Positions 54,330 to 64,000 of a stretch of DNA of 64,000 nt are shown here, one piece after another (position 1 is the first letter of the stretch; every line of letters begins with the position of its first letter). The notes under the pieces were generated by a model. It was not told where the DNA came from, searched no databases, and saw only the letters and a program-made list of their open reading frames with translations. The stretch lies in contig WEDG01008947.1 of assembly GCA_017591395.1 (NCBI GenBank), forward strand, positions 30,085-94,084. The letters run 5' to 3'. The stretch comes from Schistocephalus solidus (taxonomy: Eukaryota; Platyhelminthes; Cestoda; Diphyllobothriidea; Diphyllobothriidae). A program made the translations under genes and the position numbers.

Positions 54330-54661
54330 TTGGAAATGTATACCAAAGTAATTTACAGACTTGTTATTATAAACAGGTCTTACTTCTCAAATAAACCTTC
54401 AACTGACCGGCAGAAGGCATTATCTGCGGTATCCTAGTGAATAGGCTTTGTCCTGCTGCTCCTTCAAAACGGCGGAATTTGGGGTACGCCCAAAACTACA
54501 CCCAGTTATGGATGTGGTTGTGTAATTGACCACAGTTCCGACAGTCTCAGCCAACCGTACGGCTGGAAAATTCGGTCACACCAGAAGTTTACTGCGCCCA
54601 AGAGGTCAAAGATTGGGGTCTTTTGGTCCACCAAAATTGAAGTGGCCATTTCTTGCAACCT

Positions 54662-54745
54662 AACTGTTGTTTTGGACAAATTTGGTTAAAAGAGGTTCGT
54701 AAGCAGTTTAGTGCAGCAAATACAAATTTGTCCAAAACAACAGTT
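54662..54745. repeat. Perfect 22-base inverted repeat, 40-base spacer
   Basis: The left arm (54,662-54,683) and the right arm (54,724-54,745) are exact reverse complements; the left arm begins 'aactgttgttttggacaaat'. The pair could form a hairpin or be the ends of a very short transposon remnant. Confidence 0.95.
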
Positions 54746-55654
54746 GGTAGGAGCACAATAGGCGTGTCCCAGAGTTAATGATTAAACCCTAGAGCCTGTC
54801 TTACGGGAACCCTAGTACTAGGGGTTGTTTGGATAGGACAGTCGAACAACAAAAAGAGCGGAAAAGCAGTGAAAGTAAATTAAAAACTAAAATTTATAAA
54901 TAAACATAAAGTTTAAATGAGGCGAAAATAACCCGCGCAAAATGAAAAAGGAACGGTAGACATCCAATGAAATGAAAGCTCTGTAAATAAGTGTCCTCAT
55001 TGGAGGAAATGGAAATAAAACCGACCAAAGGTAATCGGAGCTAATAAGAATAATTTCACCAACGAATCGCTCAAATGAAAATCGTTGAAATGGAAACCGT
55101 CGAAGGAGATCGCAAACGGAGACACCCAGGAACAAAGGAAATGCATGAGAAGGAAGTGGAATCATGGTAAGAATGGTCATGTAAATTAAAATCCCATGCA
55201 TAACAAAGGGGTAAGTACGCATGTTAATGAAACACTTTGTGCTCAGCAAAGCGATGACAGTTATTGTGGTTGTCAATAAAGAACAGAAAGATAGCAAAGT
55301 AGAATTGAATGTATGCGAAATTAAAAGCCAAACAAAGGATTTACACCTAGGGAAACGGGAATGACAGTTTATAAGAAGGGTAGGGGAAGGAAATAAAAAC
55401 CGATTTTCTCTTATGTTTGAATATTAGTATTTGGAAAAGAAACAACATAAGAGCAGATTATGTGTCAAAAATGGAAAACCAGGAATTTCATTGAGCTATA
55501 TTTCGAAAGATAAAATGAAAAGTAGTACCTCAAATGTAGTATTCTCAGTTTGAAGTGAAGGTTTTATTGAAGGTTTTTAGCCCCATGGTAGGATATCACC
55601 GCAAAGTGGAAAAAGATGGAGAGGACCTCATTGGAAAACGTCAAAAGAGGAGGA

Positions 55655-56530
55655 AAATATAATGAAAGTAATAGGCTCCAGCCAGATTGTGGAGTACCTA
55701 CAGGAAAGGAAACTACTTCCTACGAAGATGCTGTGCGCATGCAGAAAGAATATAGCCTAACAGGCCTCAGCAGAGCAAATGGACGGTTTCTTTTTAAATG
55801 CATACGCTGCAGACGAAAGAAGAGCCTAAGAAAGGGTACAATTTTCGAAGGAAGTAGATTATCGCTTGCGAAGGTAACGAAAAATTGTCTACTGGTACGT
55901 AGAAGGTGTGCGAGCCAAGCGCCGTGCGGCACTAGTTGGTGTGCATCGCAATACTGCAATTCAATGGTGCGCAATTTGCCGTAATGTGTCAACCGACGCA
56001 CTGATGAACGCCGTCGGCCCGATAAGTGGCAAAGGTGTAGAAGTGCAGGTAGTTAAGACAATGATAGCAAAGTGGAAGAATAATAAAGGAAGAGAAGGAC
56101 GTCAGTACTGGGTGGTTGGAATGTACGACACGTCTATAAAGAAGGACATTTTCGAGCAAGTAAGTAACTGAATCTGGCTGGCGTTGAAGACGGTGATAAT
56201 GAAATGGGTTGCCAAAGAAAGTGTCATAGTAACCGACGAATGGAAAGCCTACGGCAGGCTACCCGAGGAGGGATACCAACATCATACAGTTAACCACAGT
56301 AAGAATTTCGTTAACCCTCAAACGGGTTAGCACACCAATGCCATAGAAGCCTACTGGAGCCGACTAAAGCCAAAGCTGTCTGAAACGGGTCCGGCCTCGG
56401 GAAGAGTTATTTGGGCCCACCTCGATGAAGCGCAGTACCGCCTGCGGTATGGACTGAAATGTGACAGTCTATCGCAAACCTGGAGTATATTTCTTAGCCA
56501 CATGGCGAACGTCTACCCTTTAATGACTAC
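55655..56530 (+). mobile_element. Decayed Merlin-type DNA transposon (IS1016/ISXO2-like transposase)
   Basis: In several + strand frames it reads 'IVEYLQERKLLPTKMLC', then 'FKCIRCRRKKSLRKGTIFEG' (zinc-ribbon part, about 55,792-55,852), 'VHRNTAIQWCAICR', 'RQYWVVGMYDTS', 'VIVTDEWKAYGRLPEEGY' (about 56,225-56,276), 'NHSKNFVNPQTG', an in-frame TAG at 56,328-56,330, 'HTNAIEAYWSRLKPKL' and 'LDEAQYRLRYGL'. This is the DDE domain of Merlin/ISXO2 transposases. The first catalytic acidic residue, expected in 'VE.DE', reads 'VEVQVV' here. At least three frame breaks make it inactive. Terminal repeats were not located. Confidence 0.9.
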
Positions 56531-57519
56531 AGAAAATGCCCAAGAAACGAAAACGAGAAAAGAAAATAAAGTGAAATCGAAGATTGACAATGTGGACGTT
56601 GATGACTCTGAGGTCGGACGAACCGGGAATAATCGAGTTTGAAGGCAGGAAAGGCAGGGACGACGGCTACCTGACTCAATACCGCAGCAAAATGATGTGC
56701 ACCCGAAAGATTTATTATCAACCTCCCGTAAATTCCCTCATGTATTAAAAAACTATGTTCGCTGTAATCGAGTAACAAAAGTGTATTGGTTTTACCGCAA
56801 CCGAACTGTTAACCGGTGCCGGGGATATGGTGATTTGTAATCTGTCTGAATGTATGCAGTGCCAAAATTGAGGACGCTTTGGGTGACGTAACTACGCAAG
56901 TGGGAAAAGGAGGAGGTAAACGATAAACAAAAGGTGGGAAAAGTGGAGGAGGATGAGCATTGAAAATCAAATGAATCTGACCAACAACAATGTATGCAGT
57001 AAGATCTAGGAAGAGCAAACGAAAGGAATTAAGATCACGCGATATCATGAAATCTTTGCGCAATGGCAAGGGAATCTGACAGCTACCAATGGATAGTTAT
57101 CAGGGTAATGAAGGACGGAATGAAAAAAAGAATGTAAATGGTAATTGCAAAGAACTCGCTAGGGCTTGAACGGCAGTACGCAAAATAAGAAAAGAAAGAG
57201 CATAGTGGTAACAGAAGTTAAGAAATGCAAAGGATAGCGTGTAAACGAGGACGAACAATTTAAACAGTAAACCGTCAAGTTGCAGTAAATAATAGTCTAA
57301 AGAGAAGAGGAATGAAAGCGGGGTGACGTAGACAGGTAATAACGATCAGATGGAGATGAAAGTAATTAAATAGACAACGCAAATAAGAACGCTTTACATA
57401 ATCAAGGCAAACAACCGCAATCAGCAGTATTTAGCAGAACGGAAATTAAAGTGAAAGGGCGCCTGCCCGGAAAGGTAAGTAAACGAATGGTATGTTAACG
57501 TAAACATAGACCAAACTCC

Positions 57520-58460
57520 TGACCTGAGGCCCTCACTGCTTATATGAAGTGCATAACGATGAAACCGACGTTTACCCTATCCCTAAGCAAGAAAAGATAA
57601 CCTAACCGCAAAGCGAAAAATCAAAGAAAAATAAGGACATAGCAAAACCATATGTGATCCCTGTAAGCCACATTAACCAAATAAACAAACCAAATGCTTA
57701 CCTTAACCAAAACATCAAGAGAAAAGATACACGAAACTAAGAAAACAAGTATACGTAACAATTTACTCAAACCGGAAAAGGAAGACCTAACCATAATCCT
57801 GCGCCTAACCCTTACCTAATTCCTAGGCTCAACCCTAATTGCAAACCCGGTGGGAAAAGCAAACGGTTACCCTAATCATGCCAATAAACATTATCTAATC
57901 TATAATACTAACCCAAACCAGTACCGTAAACCTAACCCTTACCTCCAAACAAACCTATAGCCTAAACCTAAAGACAAAATTACCTAACTTGAATCTAAAT
58001 CCCAATTCGATGCATCAACGGAAACCTTACGCAGAAAAGCTAAACCAACCCTTAATTCAAACCGAAAACTAACAGAAAATCCAACCCTAGCGTTAATCCC
58101 TTACCGAACCCTAGGCAAAAACCTCAATTTCAACACTAAAATTTGCCCTAAACTTTACGCTTACCGTGACCCTAACCCTAAACTCAACCCTTATACTAAT
58201 GCCAACCTAATGAATAACCCTAAACGTAACCTCCAAACTAAACTTTATCCCAAATATAACAAAAAACCCAACACAAACCCTCAACATAACCCTTAAGCTT
58301 TCCCAAAACCTAACTGTAAAACGAACAGTAAAGTAAAAGATAAAACCGAAAAATAACCTTAAACCAAACCTTTAAGCTTACATTTACCAAAAACATAAAC
58401 TTAACCCTTGTGCTAAAGCGAACCCTAAGCCTAAACCCGAACCTAAAGATACGCCTAACA
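57520..58460 (-). repeat. Long degenerate telomere-like (CCCTAA-type) region
   Basis: Many words such as 'gaccctaaccctaaac', 'cctaacccttacctaat' and 'acctaacccttacc' are scattered over about 900 bases of A/C-rich sequence. No perfect run longer than two or three units is seen. It looks like an ancient interstitial or subtelomeric array. Confidence 0.6.
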
Positions 58461-58996
58461 GTAAAACTTACCGTAGCCCCAAACGTAGTAAACACGAAGT
58501 AAACGTAATGCCGTAGCATTTACAATCCCAACTACCGTAATACTAAAGGCGGGGGGAGTAACGCTCTTACCATAAAGAAATCCAACAGCAAATATAATTG
58601 AAAAGAATAAGGTGGCGGAATTGAAGAAAGACAAGACATCCCGCCGACCATGTATTGGTAAACCAACCTAATGCGTAAACTGCCTACAAGCAGCGCACCA
58701 GACCCACACGCTAACTCGAACCCCGGGGCAAACCTCAAATAAACTATAGAAAACTAAGTAAACTATCACAAATACAGCAACCTGTGACCTAAATTAACAG
58801 AAAGCTTTAGATAGGCAGACGTAGATTAAACATTGGCATATAATATAACCGGTGCAAACGGCAGAGCTGGTTGAAGGCACCGGTAATGGAGTTACGAAGC
58901 ACACCGACTGAGAAGGGAATTAAGAGATCTATAACTATGAACGCAAAACGGAAAAGTGTAAAAAAGAGGACGGCCGCAAAGTTTAAGTAGTAAAGG

Positions 58997-59370
58997 CCAT
59001 ACTCCAAGCCATCCATAGACTATACCCTGAAAGAAAGGCCAACCAACCTAGCAACCCCTTCTAAATCTCATCCAAGCGGAAAGTCTGTTCCAACGTCTAA
59101 CAAAACAAGTAATGTAGGACAACTAGGAGAGCAAAATGAACGAACGACCAAAAATTAAACGAAGGCATTTTTAAAAGACAACTCCGTACTCAAAACCATC
59201 TATAGACTAAACCCCTGAAAGGAAGACCAACCAACCTAACAGCCCCTCCTAAATCTCATCCAAGCGGAAAGTCTGTACCAGCGCCTAAAAAAACAAGTAA
59301 TGTTGGAGAAGTTGGGGAACAAAACGAACGAACAACCCAAATGGAAGGAAGGCATTTAAAGGACAACTCC
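58997..59370. repeat. 187-base tandem repeat, two units
   Basis: 'aaatctcatccaagcggaaa' and its flanks recur. Unit 1 starts at about 58,997 and unit 2 at about 59,184, with the start of a third near 59,369 (spacings 187 and 185). Units differ by scattered substitutions. Confidence 0.85.
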
Positions 59371-59500
59371 ATATGCAGCGTAAAAGGGCAGATTAACTCT
59401 ACCAAGACGAAGAACCAAGTAAAACCAGCTGTTAACCCGTTACCGAACATTAAAGAGCCAGGGCAGCCAGGATTCATAAACAGATAAAACCAACAAACCA

Positions 59501-60180
59501 TTGCAACGGAATGACCCTCACCCCCTTTCCCAACAGCTCACCTTAATGCACTCACAAAATTAGGACGCTGCCGCAACTCAAACACCTCCGTGTAATATGG
59601 CAACATCGCTTATCTAGCAGACCGCAAGTCGCAGCAGGAATCAAAAACAACAACTGCACCAACCCTTAACGCAATGCAGGCCCTTGTTCCAAACCTCAAC
59701 GGTGTCACCAGCACTTTAACCTAACGGAGTACGGCCGAATGCTTGAATGCGCCCAAGAAAAGGGGTGGGGGGCAGTTGCACCCCTGATTCCAAAACCCAA
59801 CACTCGGACGGGAACATTGGCCTACGCAAGCCAATTATAATGCAGGGCAGAGCGGCCCAGAAGGCGACCAAGCGAAAAAGGGGGAATCCAACCGAAAGTA
59901 CATAAGCAACAGAAGCCCATGATGCGAATGCCGAAATCCATAACTAGGCAGAATATTGATCAGCACTCCCACGATCAGCCGAGTGAACTTTAGCTTTACA
60001 AGACAACCTACTGTAAGATTTTAAGTAGCAAAAACAAGAGCTTTGTAATTGGGACCCGCCTATTGTGCTTCCACATAACAGTTATGTTGCAAGAGGGGTG
60101 TAGGGGTACTAGTTAGGGGTAGCACCACACAGATAGCATTTGGTCACTCCATTTGTCTCGTACAGGTGGTGAATGCTCCT
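59501..60180. other. Unassigned stretch
   Basis: Low-complexity sequence gives way to ordinary composition near 60,060. Nothing recognised. Confidence 0.5.
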
Positions 60181-61378
60181 GTGGACGCCTCTAACTGGTA
60201 ACCAACTCTCATCTGTTGCTCCTCGAAGTTGGGTTGTTCCCAGCGGCCACACCCCGGGCAGCTGTCACGACCGGCGGGCTAAACCAGGTGAGGGTCTCTG
60301 GTTTTGTGTGTGCCTCCACATCCGGTATGTTTGACTCCCGAACTTTCCACCTCCCCCCCTCTCAAAAAGTCCTACGGTGGGGTCGACAGCAACCCCGTAG
60401 GCGGCCCAGGCTTACTCGGGTCATTCTCCTACTAAAACAAAACCGTGACCCATAGTGGAGTTCAGCAGACTTCTGGGATGTCCGAGCAGCCCTATTAAGG
60501 GACAACACTGCTTGCCTCTTCGCGTATGAAGGGGCTAGAAAAGGTGCCCTTAACAAATGCTGGTTATCACGTCTTCGGCAGCCGGCCGCGGTTCGCAGAT
60601 CGAATAATATGCGTTCGTTAAACTCAAGCAAACAATAATACCCTTCGTCTCTATCACCCTCGCCATATCCTCCAGGCTGCTTGGGTGAGTCCACTGACAC
60701 TAGCAGCCTGGAATGTTCGTTCCCTTTTAGACAATCCTAGAAGCAACCCGCCAGAACGGAGGATGGCGCTAGTCGCTTGGGAACTGGCGCGCTACAAGGT
60801 GGACATTGCTGCTCTCAGTGAGACCCAATTCTCTGAGCAGGGTCAGCTGGAGGAGGTGGGTGCCGGCTACACCTTTTTCTGGAGCAGCCGGCCAAAGGCA
60901 GAGCGACGCGATGCTGGTGTTGCCTTTGCAATCCGGAACGACATCGTGAGACGTCTGCCCTGTCTGCCGCAGGGTATCAATGATCGCCTGATGAGCCTCC
61001 GCCTGCCTCTTTGGGGAGACCAGTTTGCTACCATCATCAGCGCCTACGCTCCGCCAATAACGAGCTCTGACGCGGCGAAGGACAAATTCTATGAGGACCT
61101 GCACGCCCTGCTGGTGACTTTGCCGAAGGTGGATAAGTTAATTGTCCTTGCTGAATTCAACGCCCGCGTCGGGACGGACCACGCTGCCTGGCAGGGAGTG
61201 CTGGGTTCCCACGGTCTCGTTAGCTTTAGCGATAACGGCCTCCTTCTTCTGCAAACGTGTGTGGAACACCGTCTCCTGCTGACCAACACCTTCTTTCGCA
61301 TTCTGACGTGGGAGAAGGCCATGTTGATGCACCCTCGGTCGCGACACTGGCATCTGCTGGATTCTGTTCTCGATTTCG
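60181..61378 (+). mobile_element. Non-LTR retrotransposon fragment: APE-type endonuclease
   Basis: An open frame from 60,685 reads '[18 protein letters not shown]', '[20 protein letters not shown]', '[20 protein letters not shown]', '[11 protein letters not shown]', '[20 protein letters not shown]' and '[12 protein letters not shown]'. This is the N-terminal endonuclease of LINE-type endonuclease/RT proteins. The conserved GDFN motif reads AEFN. The frame passes into an unrelated repeat near 61,378, so the domain is cut before its final His-containing motif and no RT follows. 60,181-60,684 is probably its 5' leader (inference). Confidence 0.88.
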
Positions 61379-62130
61379 ACGAGGTCGACCGTATGCTTCA
61401 CGGAAGGGTGGTGCAGGGACGGTGTCTTGCGCGTGAATTAATTTTAAGTGATAGTAGCCTTGCGCTGCAGCTACCGCACTCTCTTCCCATCCCCCACCTG
61501 AGCCCGGTGTCAAGACAGAGTCAAAAGACCGGAGATGGGAGAGGGTACAGGTGGCTGGCGCGACCAGAGCCGCCTCGGGGTGTACCACCACATCTGGCTC
61601 GGATCCCACGGAGTGGGACGGCCATAAAGGCCACACTAAGAAGGAGCCATTGCAGCCTGACTCTCAGTCCGCCAGTCAGCCACTCCACATAAAACACACA
61701 TTGGGCTGACCACGTGGTCCGAGTTATCCCGTCAATTGGCAACCTTCCAAGCCACGGTTTTTAGCGCACCGTGATAGTTTTAAGCGCGTCAGATTGTTTA
61801 TAGTGAGGAACATGGGCTGAGCTGTCGACCTCACTCTCTCCTCCACCCCCACAATCAGACCACCGTCCGAGCCGGTCAGTTGTCTGATGTGGAAGTGGGC
61901 ACATTGGCTGACGGGTCGGCGTACCCATCTTCGCGCGCAAAAGCACGATCTGGCCCCCATAGCGCACACACCAGAATTCACTTACTCAGGGGATATGGAG
62001 AAACCATCGCCGTCTGACTCCAGTCCACTGGGCAGCCACTCGAAACACACACAGCACAAACACTGGGCCGACGGCGTGGTCTGGTGTAAGCGTCAGATTG
62101 GCAGCCTTCCAAGCCATGGTTTCTAGGACA
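61378..62130 (-). repeat. Multimeric dispersed repeat, nested between LINE pieces
   Basis: Reverse-complement copy of the 26,480-27,890 type. It runs (minus strand) from 'ccatggcttggaagg' near 62,127 through a second unit start near 61,763 to the 'agcatacggtcgacctcgtc' end at about 61,378-61,400. Two units of about 365 bases are visible. It joins the LINE endonuclease on one side and the 3' end of a minus-strand LINE on the other. Confidence 0.88.
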
Positions 62131-62134
62131 CTGT

Positions 62135-63590
62135 GATTTTTCAGGTAGATTATGATGATTGTGAGGGTGTTGTCTATTGTTTAGTGTACATGGTGTGCGT
62201 TGATGTGGCTTAGCCTCCGGTGGTTTACCGCAGGTTGTCGTGGAGGTCTATGTGTCCTAATAGGCCCATGCGGTGTGTAAATATGCGGGAGCAGTGAGGG
62301 CAGTGGAAGCGGGCGTTGTGGTTGTATGTTGGAGCCCCAGGCACTGGCTCACCAGCCTCCGTGCGATGGATTCGCAGGTGACCAACCAGGCCGATGCGTG
62401 AGTGGAAGTTGTTGGTGGGGCAGTCTGAAGGAGGGTTGGCTGCAATTGACGCAGAAGTTGGAATGGTCGGATTGTTTGTGCATTGCGTCCGAAGATGTCC
62501 AACAGGCCGATTCGCGCGCGGAAGATGCGTTGACCGCGCGGGCATGTTGGCAGGGCCTGGGCATCGACGGTGTTGATCAGGGGCGCTAGTGACGTTCATG
62601 CCGCTCTTTTGGTCTTGGCGGCCAAACACACACACATATACCAGTTTTTTTGCTTTTACTCCAGCTAAATTTTGCATTCTCAGATAATCGTATCCCTAAC
62701 AGTTACCGTCGCAGAGACATTAAGAAGTGATCCGGTTGGCCTTATAGATTGCTGAACCAGTCTTCATGGATCTTCTCCATGCCAGTCTATCCTGGGCGAG
62801 GTCCTCCCAGGTCACCGGGTTGATTTGCAGTTGCTTCAGCGATTTCTTCAAAGTGTCCTTATAGCGTCGTTTTTGACCTCCGTGTCGGCGAGCACCCGTG
62901 GCGGCATCGCCGTAGAAAAGTCGTTCCGGTAGTCGCTCGTCATCCATTCTTACCAGGTGGCCGCTCCATCGCAGTTGCACTTGCCTTAGCATGGCGTGGA
63001 TGCTGAGGATTCTGGTCCGCTCCAGAACTTCCGTATCTGAGATTCTGTCTTGCCATAAAGGCTTAAGTATTATGCCGAGGCAGCTGAGATGGAATTGATT
63101 AAGCTTCCTGGCTTGGTTCGAGTAGACTGTCTAGGTCTCTGCTCCGTAAAGGAGTGTCGTCAAGACGACGGCCTTGTACATATTCAATTTGGTGTTCAGA
63201 TGAATACCGTGGCGATTCCACATGGGGGCCTGCAGCTGGCCGAAGGCCTGACTAGCTTTAGAGATCCGTTGGGCAACCTTGTCATCTATTCACGTGTTGC
63301 GTGACAGCGTGCTTCCTGGATAAGCGAAAGTTTCCACGTTTTTGAGTTGAACACCGTTGCCATTGATTTGGGGAGCATTGTATTCCAAAATGGTGTTGGC
63401 TGGTGCATGACAACCGTTTTGGCTGTACTGATTGTTAATCCAAAATATGCGCAGCCTGCGGTGAAGAGTTTTATACTCCTTTGCATGTCCTCCTCCGTCA
63501 CGATGTCAAGGGCGCAGTCATCCGCGAAGAGCAAGTCATGGACTGTAGTCGTAGACACATGCGTTGAAGCCTGCATACGCCGACTGTTAA
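62135..63590 (-). mobile_element. Non-LTR retrotransposon fragment: RT core to C-terminal zinc fingers
   Basis: On the minus strand, 63,576-63,286 reads 'VHDLLFADDCALDIVTEEDM' and 'GLTISTAKTVVMHQPTPFWN', with the RT FADD motif. A frame-broken middle follows, then 62,992-62,720 gives '[20 protein letters not shown]' and '[16 protein letters not shown]'. Finally 62,677-62,225 gives a tail with 'FHCPHCSRIFTHRMGLLGHI', a C-x2-C-x12-H-x3-H zinc finger, and a degraded earlier finger ('FHSRIGLVGHLRIHR'). The element stops at about 63,590, so it is 5' truncated. It is likely the same family as 60,181-61,378, in opposite orientation (inference). Confidence 0.88.
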
Positions 63591-63599
63591 TAAAGACTG

Positions 63600-64000
63600 T
63601 TCCTAATATTGAGTTTTAAAATTTCTGAGAATAAACCCAGTGGTTTTGCGTGCTTTCAAGACAATCAGGGCGTAGTGCTCTGACAGATTAGAACTACTAG
63701 AATATGATATGCCCGGATCTTTTTTTAACCTTTGGCACATTTAGATCATGACCGTCTATGCTTAGATGAGGCTGATGGTTGTCAGCAATAACTATAATGG
63801 AGCACTTGTGACAAGAAAGCGAAAGGCGCCATGTGCGACACCACTGAGGGAAGGCTTGAAGATCATTTAAAGAGCTAAAGCATGATTTGGCGATCAGCCA
63901 GTTTATATCGATAGGCAACTTTTAAATCATCAGCATACATAAAGGGCCTACCATACTGAAAACAATCAGGAACATCGTTCACAAAAAGGCAAAATAGATG
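63600..64000 (-). mobile_element. Second non-LTR retrotransposon, RT fragment at the window edge
   Basis: The minus strand from 64,000 downward reads 'FCLFVNDVPDCFQYG', then 'FMYADDLKVAYRYK' (YADD at 63,926-63,937), then, after a frame shift near 63,875, 'SSLNDLQAFPQWCRTWRLSL' and 'CHKCSIIVI'. This is the RT palm of a jockey/CR1-like or related LINE, distinct from the FADD element beside it. It continues beyond the window. Confidence 0.8.

Larger units (their letters stand above)
54830..59500. repeat. T-poor, strand-asymmetric block
   Basis: On the + strand T is scarce throughout. The first half (to about 57,450) is A/G-rich; the second (57,450-59,500) is A/C-rich with many CCCTAA-like words. 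It contains the Merlin remnant and a 187-base tandem repeat. Long minus-strand frames here (for example 54,887-55,297) arise from the composition. Confidence 0.7.

Noticed and set aside
54887..55297. Minus-strand frame of 136 codons, very hydrophobic
   Set aside because: It lies in the T-poor block, where the minus strand is T-rich and gives Phe, Leu and Ile by composition. There is no domain or splice context.
60685..61692. 335-codon frame taken as one protein
   Set aside because: Only the part to about 61,378 is LINE endonuclease; the rest is translation of the inserted repeat.
61226..61981. Minus-strand frames such as 61,226-61,636 and 61,724-61,981
   Set aside because: They repeat the frames of the 26.5-27.9 kb repeat and overlap the LINE and repeat on the other strand.
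1..64000. tRNA, rRNA, CRISPR or bacterial operon signals
   Set aside because: None found by eye; the spliced genes and element families show a eukaryotic sequence.

Overview
This is a eukaryotic window, most likely from a parasitic flatworm and, by its repeat content, probably a tapeworm of the Diphyllobothriidea type (inference from recalled families, not from a search). It holds two protein genes on the + strand, split into small exons by introns of 0.2 to 4.2 kb, inside old and heavily decayed mobile-element DNA. No bacterial-style operons, CRISPR arrays, rRNA or convincing tRNA genes were seen.

Layout. 1-5,328: no recognisable gene. 5,329-18,453: the 3' part of a Dbl-family Rho guanine-nucleotide exchange factor (DH then PH domain, then a Ser-rich tail and a short coiled coil). 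Its earlier exons were not found here and probably lie upstream. 18,455-48,395: a complete Flightless-1 (FLII) gene in 14 exons (leucine-rich repeats followed by six gelsolin-like domains, about 1,460 residues). 48,396-64,000: no host gene recognised. This part holds a decayed MULE/ZSWIM-like transposase, a decayed Merlin transposase, a 5-kb T-poor block with degenerate telomere-like CCCTAA repeats, and several non-LTR retrotransposon pieces with a nested repeat.

The two genes meet tightly. In my model the RhoGEF stop codon (TGA, 18,451-18,453) and the FLII start codon (ATG, 18,455) lie in the same exon with one base between them. Both proteins act on actin and Rho signalling, so a dicistronic unit resolved by spliced-leader trans-splicing is a testable possibility.

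FLII reads cleanly against the family except at four places, each a loss of one or two bases in a short A or G run (18,767; 20,109; 38,621; 45,184). That pattern points to sequencing or assembly error rather than to a pseudogene. Two introns use GC donors (20,123 and 43,356).

FLII and RhoGEF introns have collected mariner, Penelope-like and a multimeric dispersed repeat with copies throughout the window. Exon limits come from reading frame, splice consensus and recalled family sequence; no alignment or transcript data were available.
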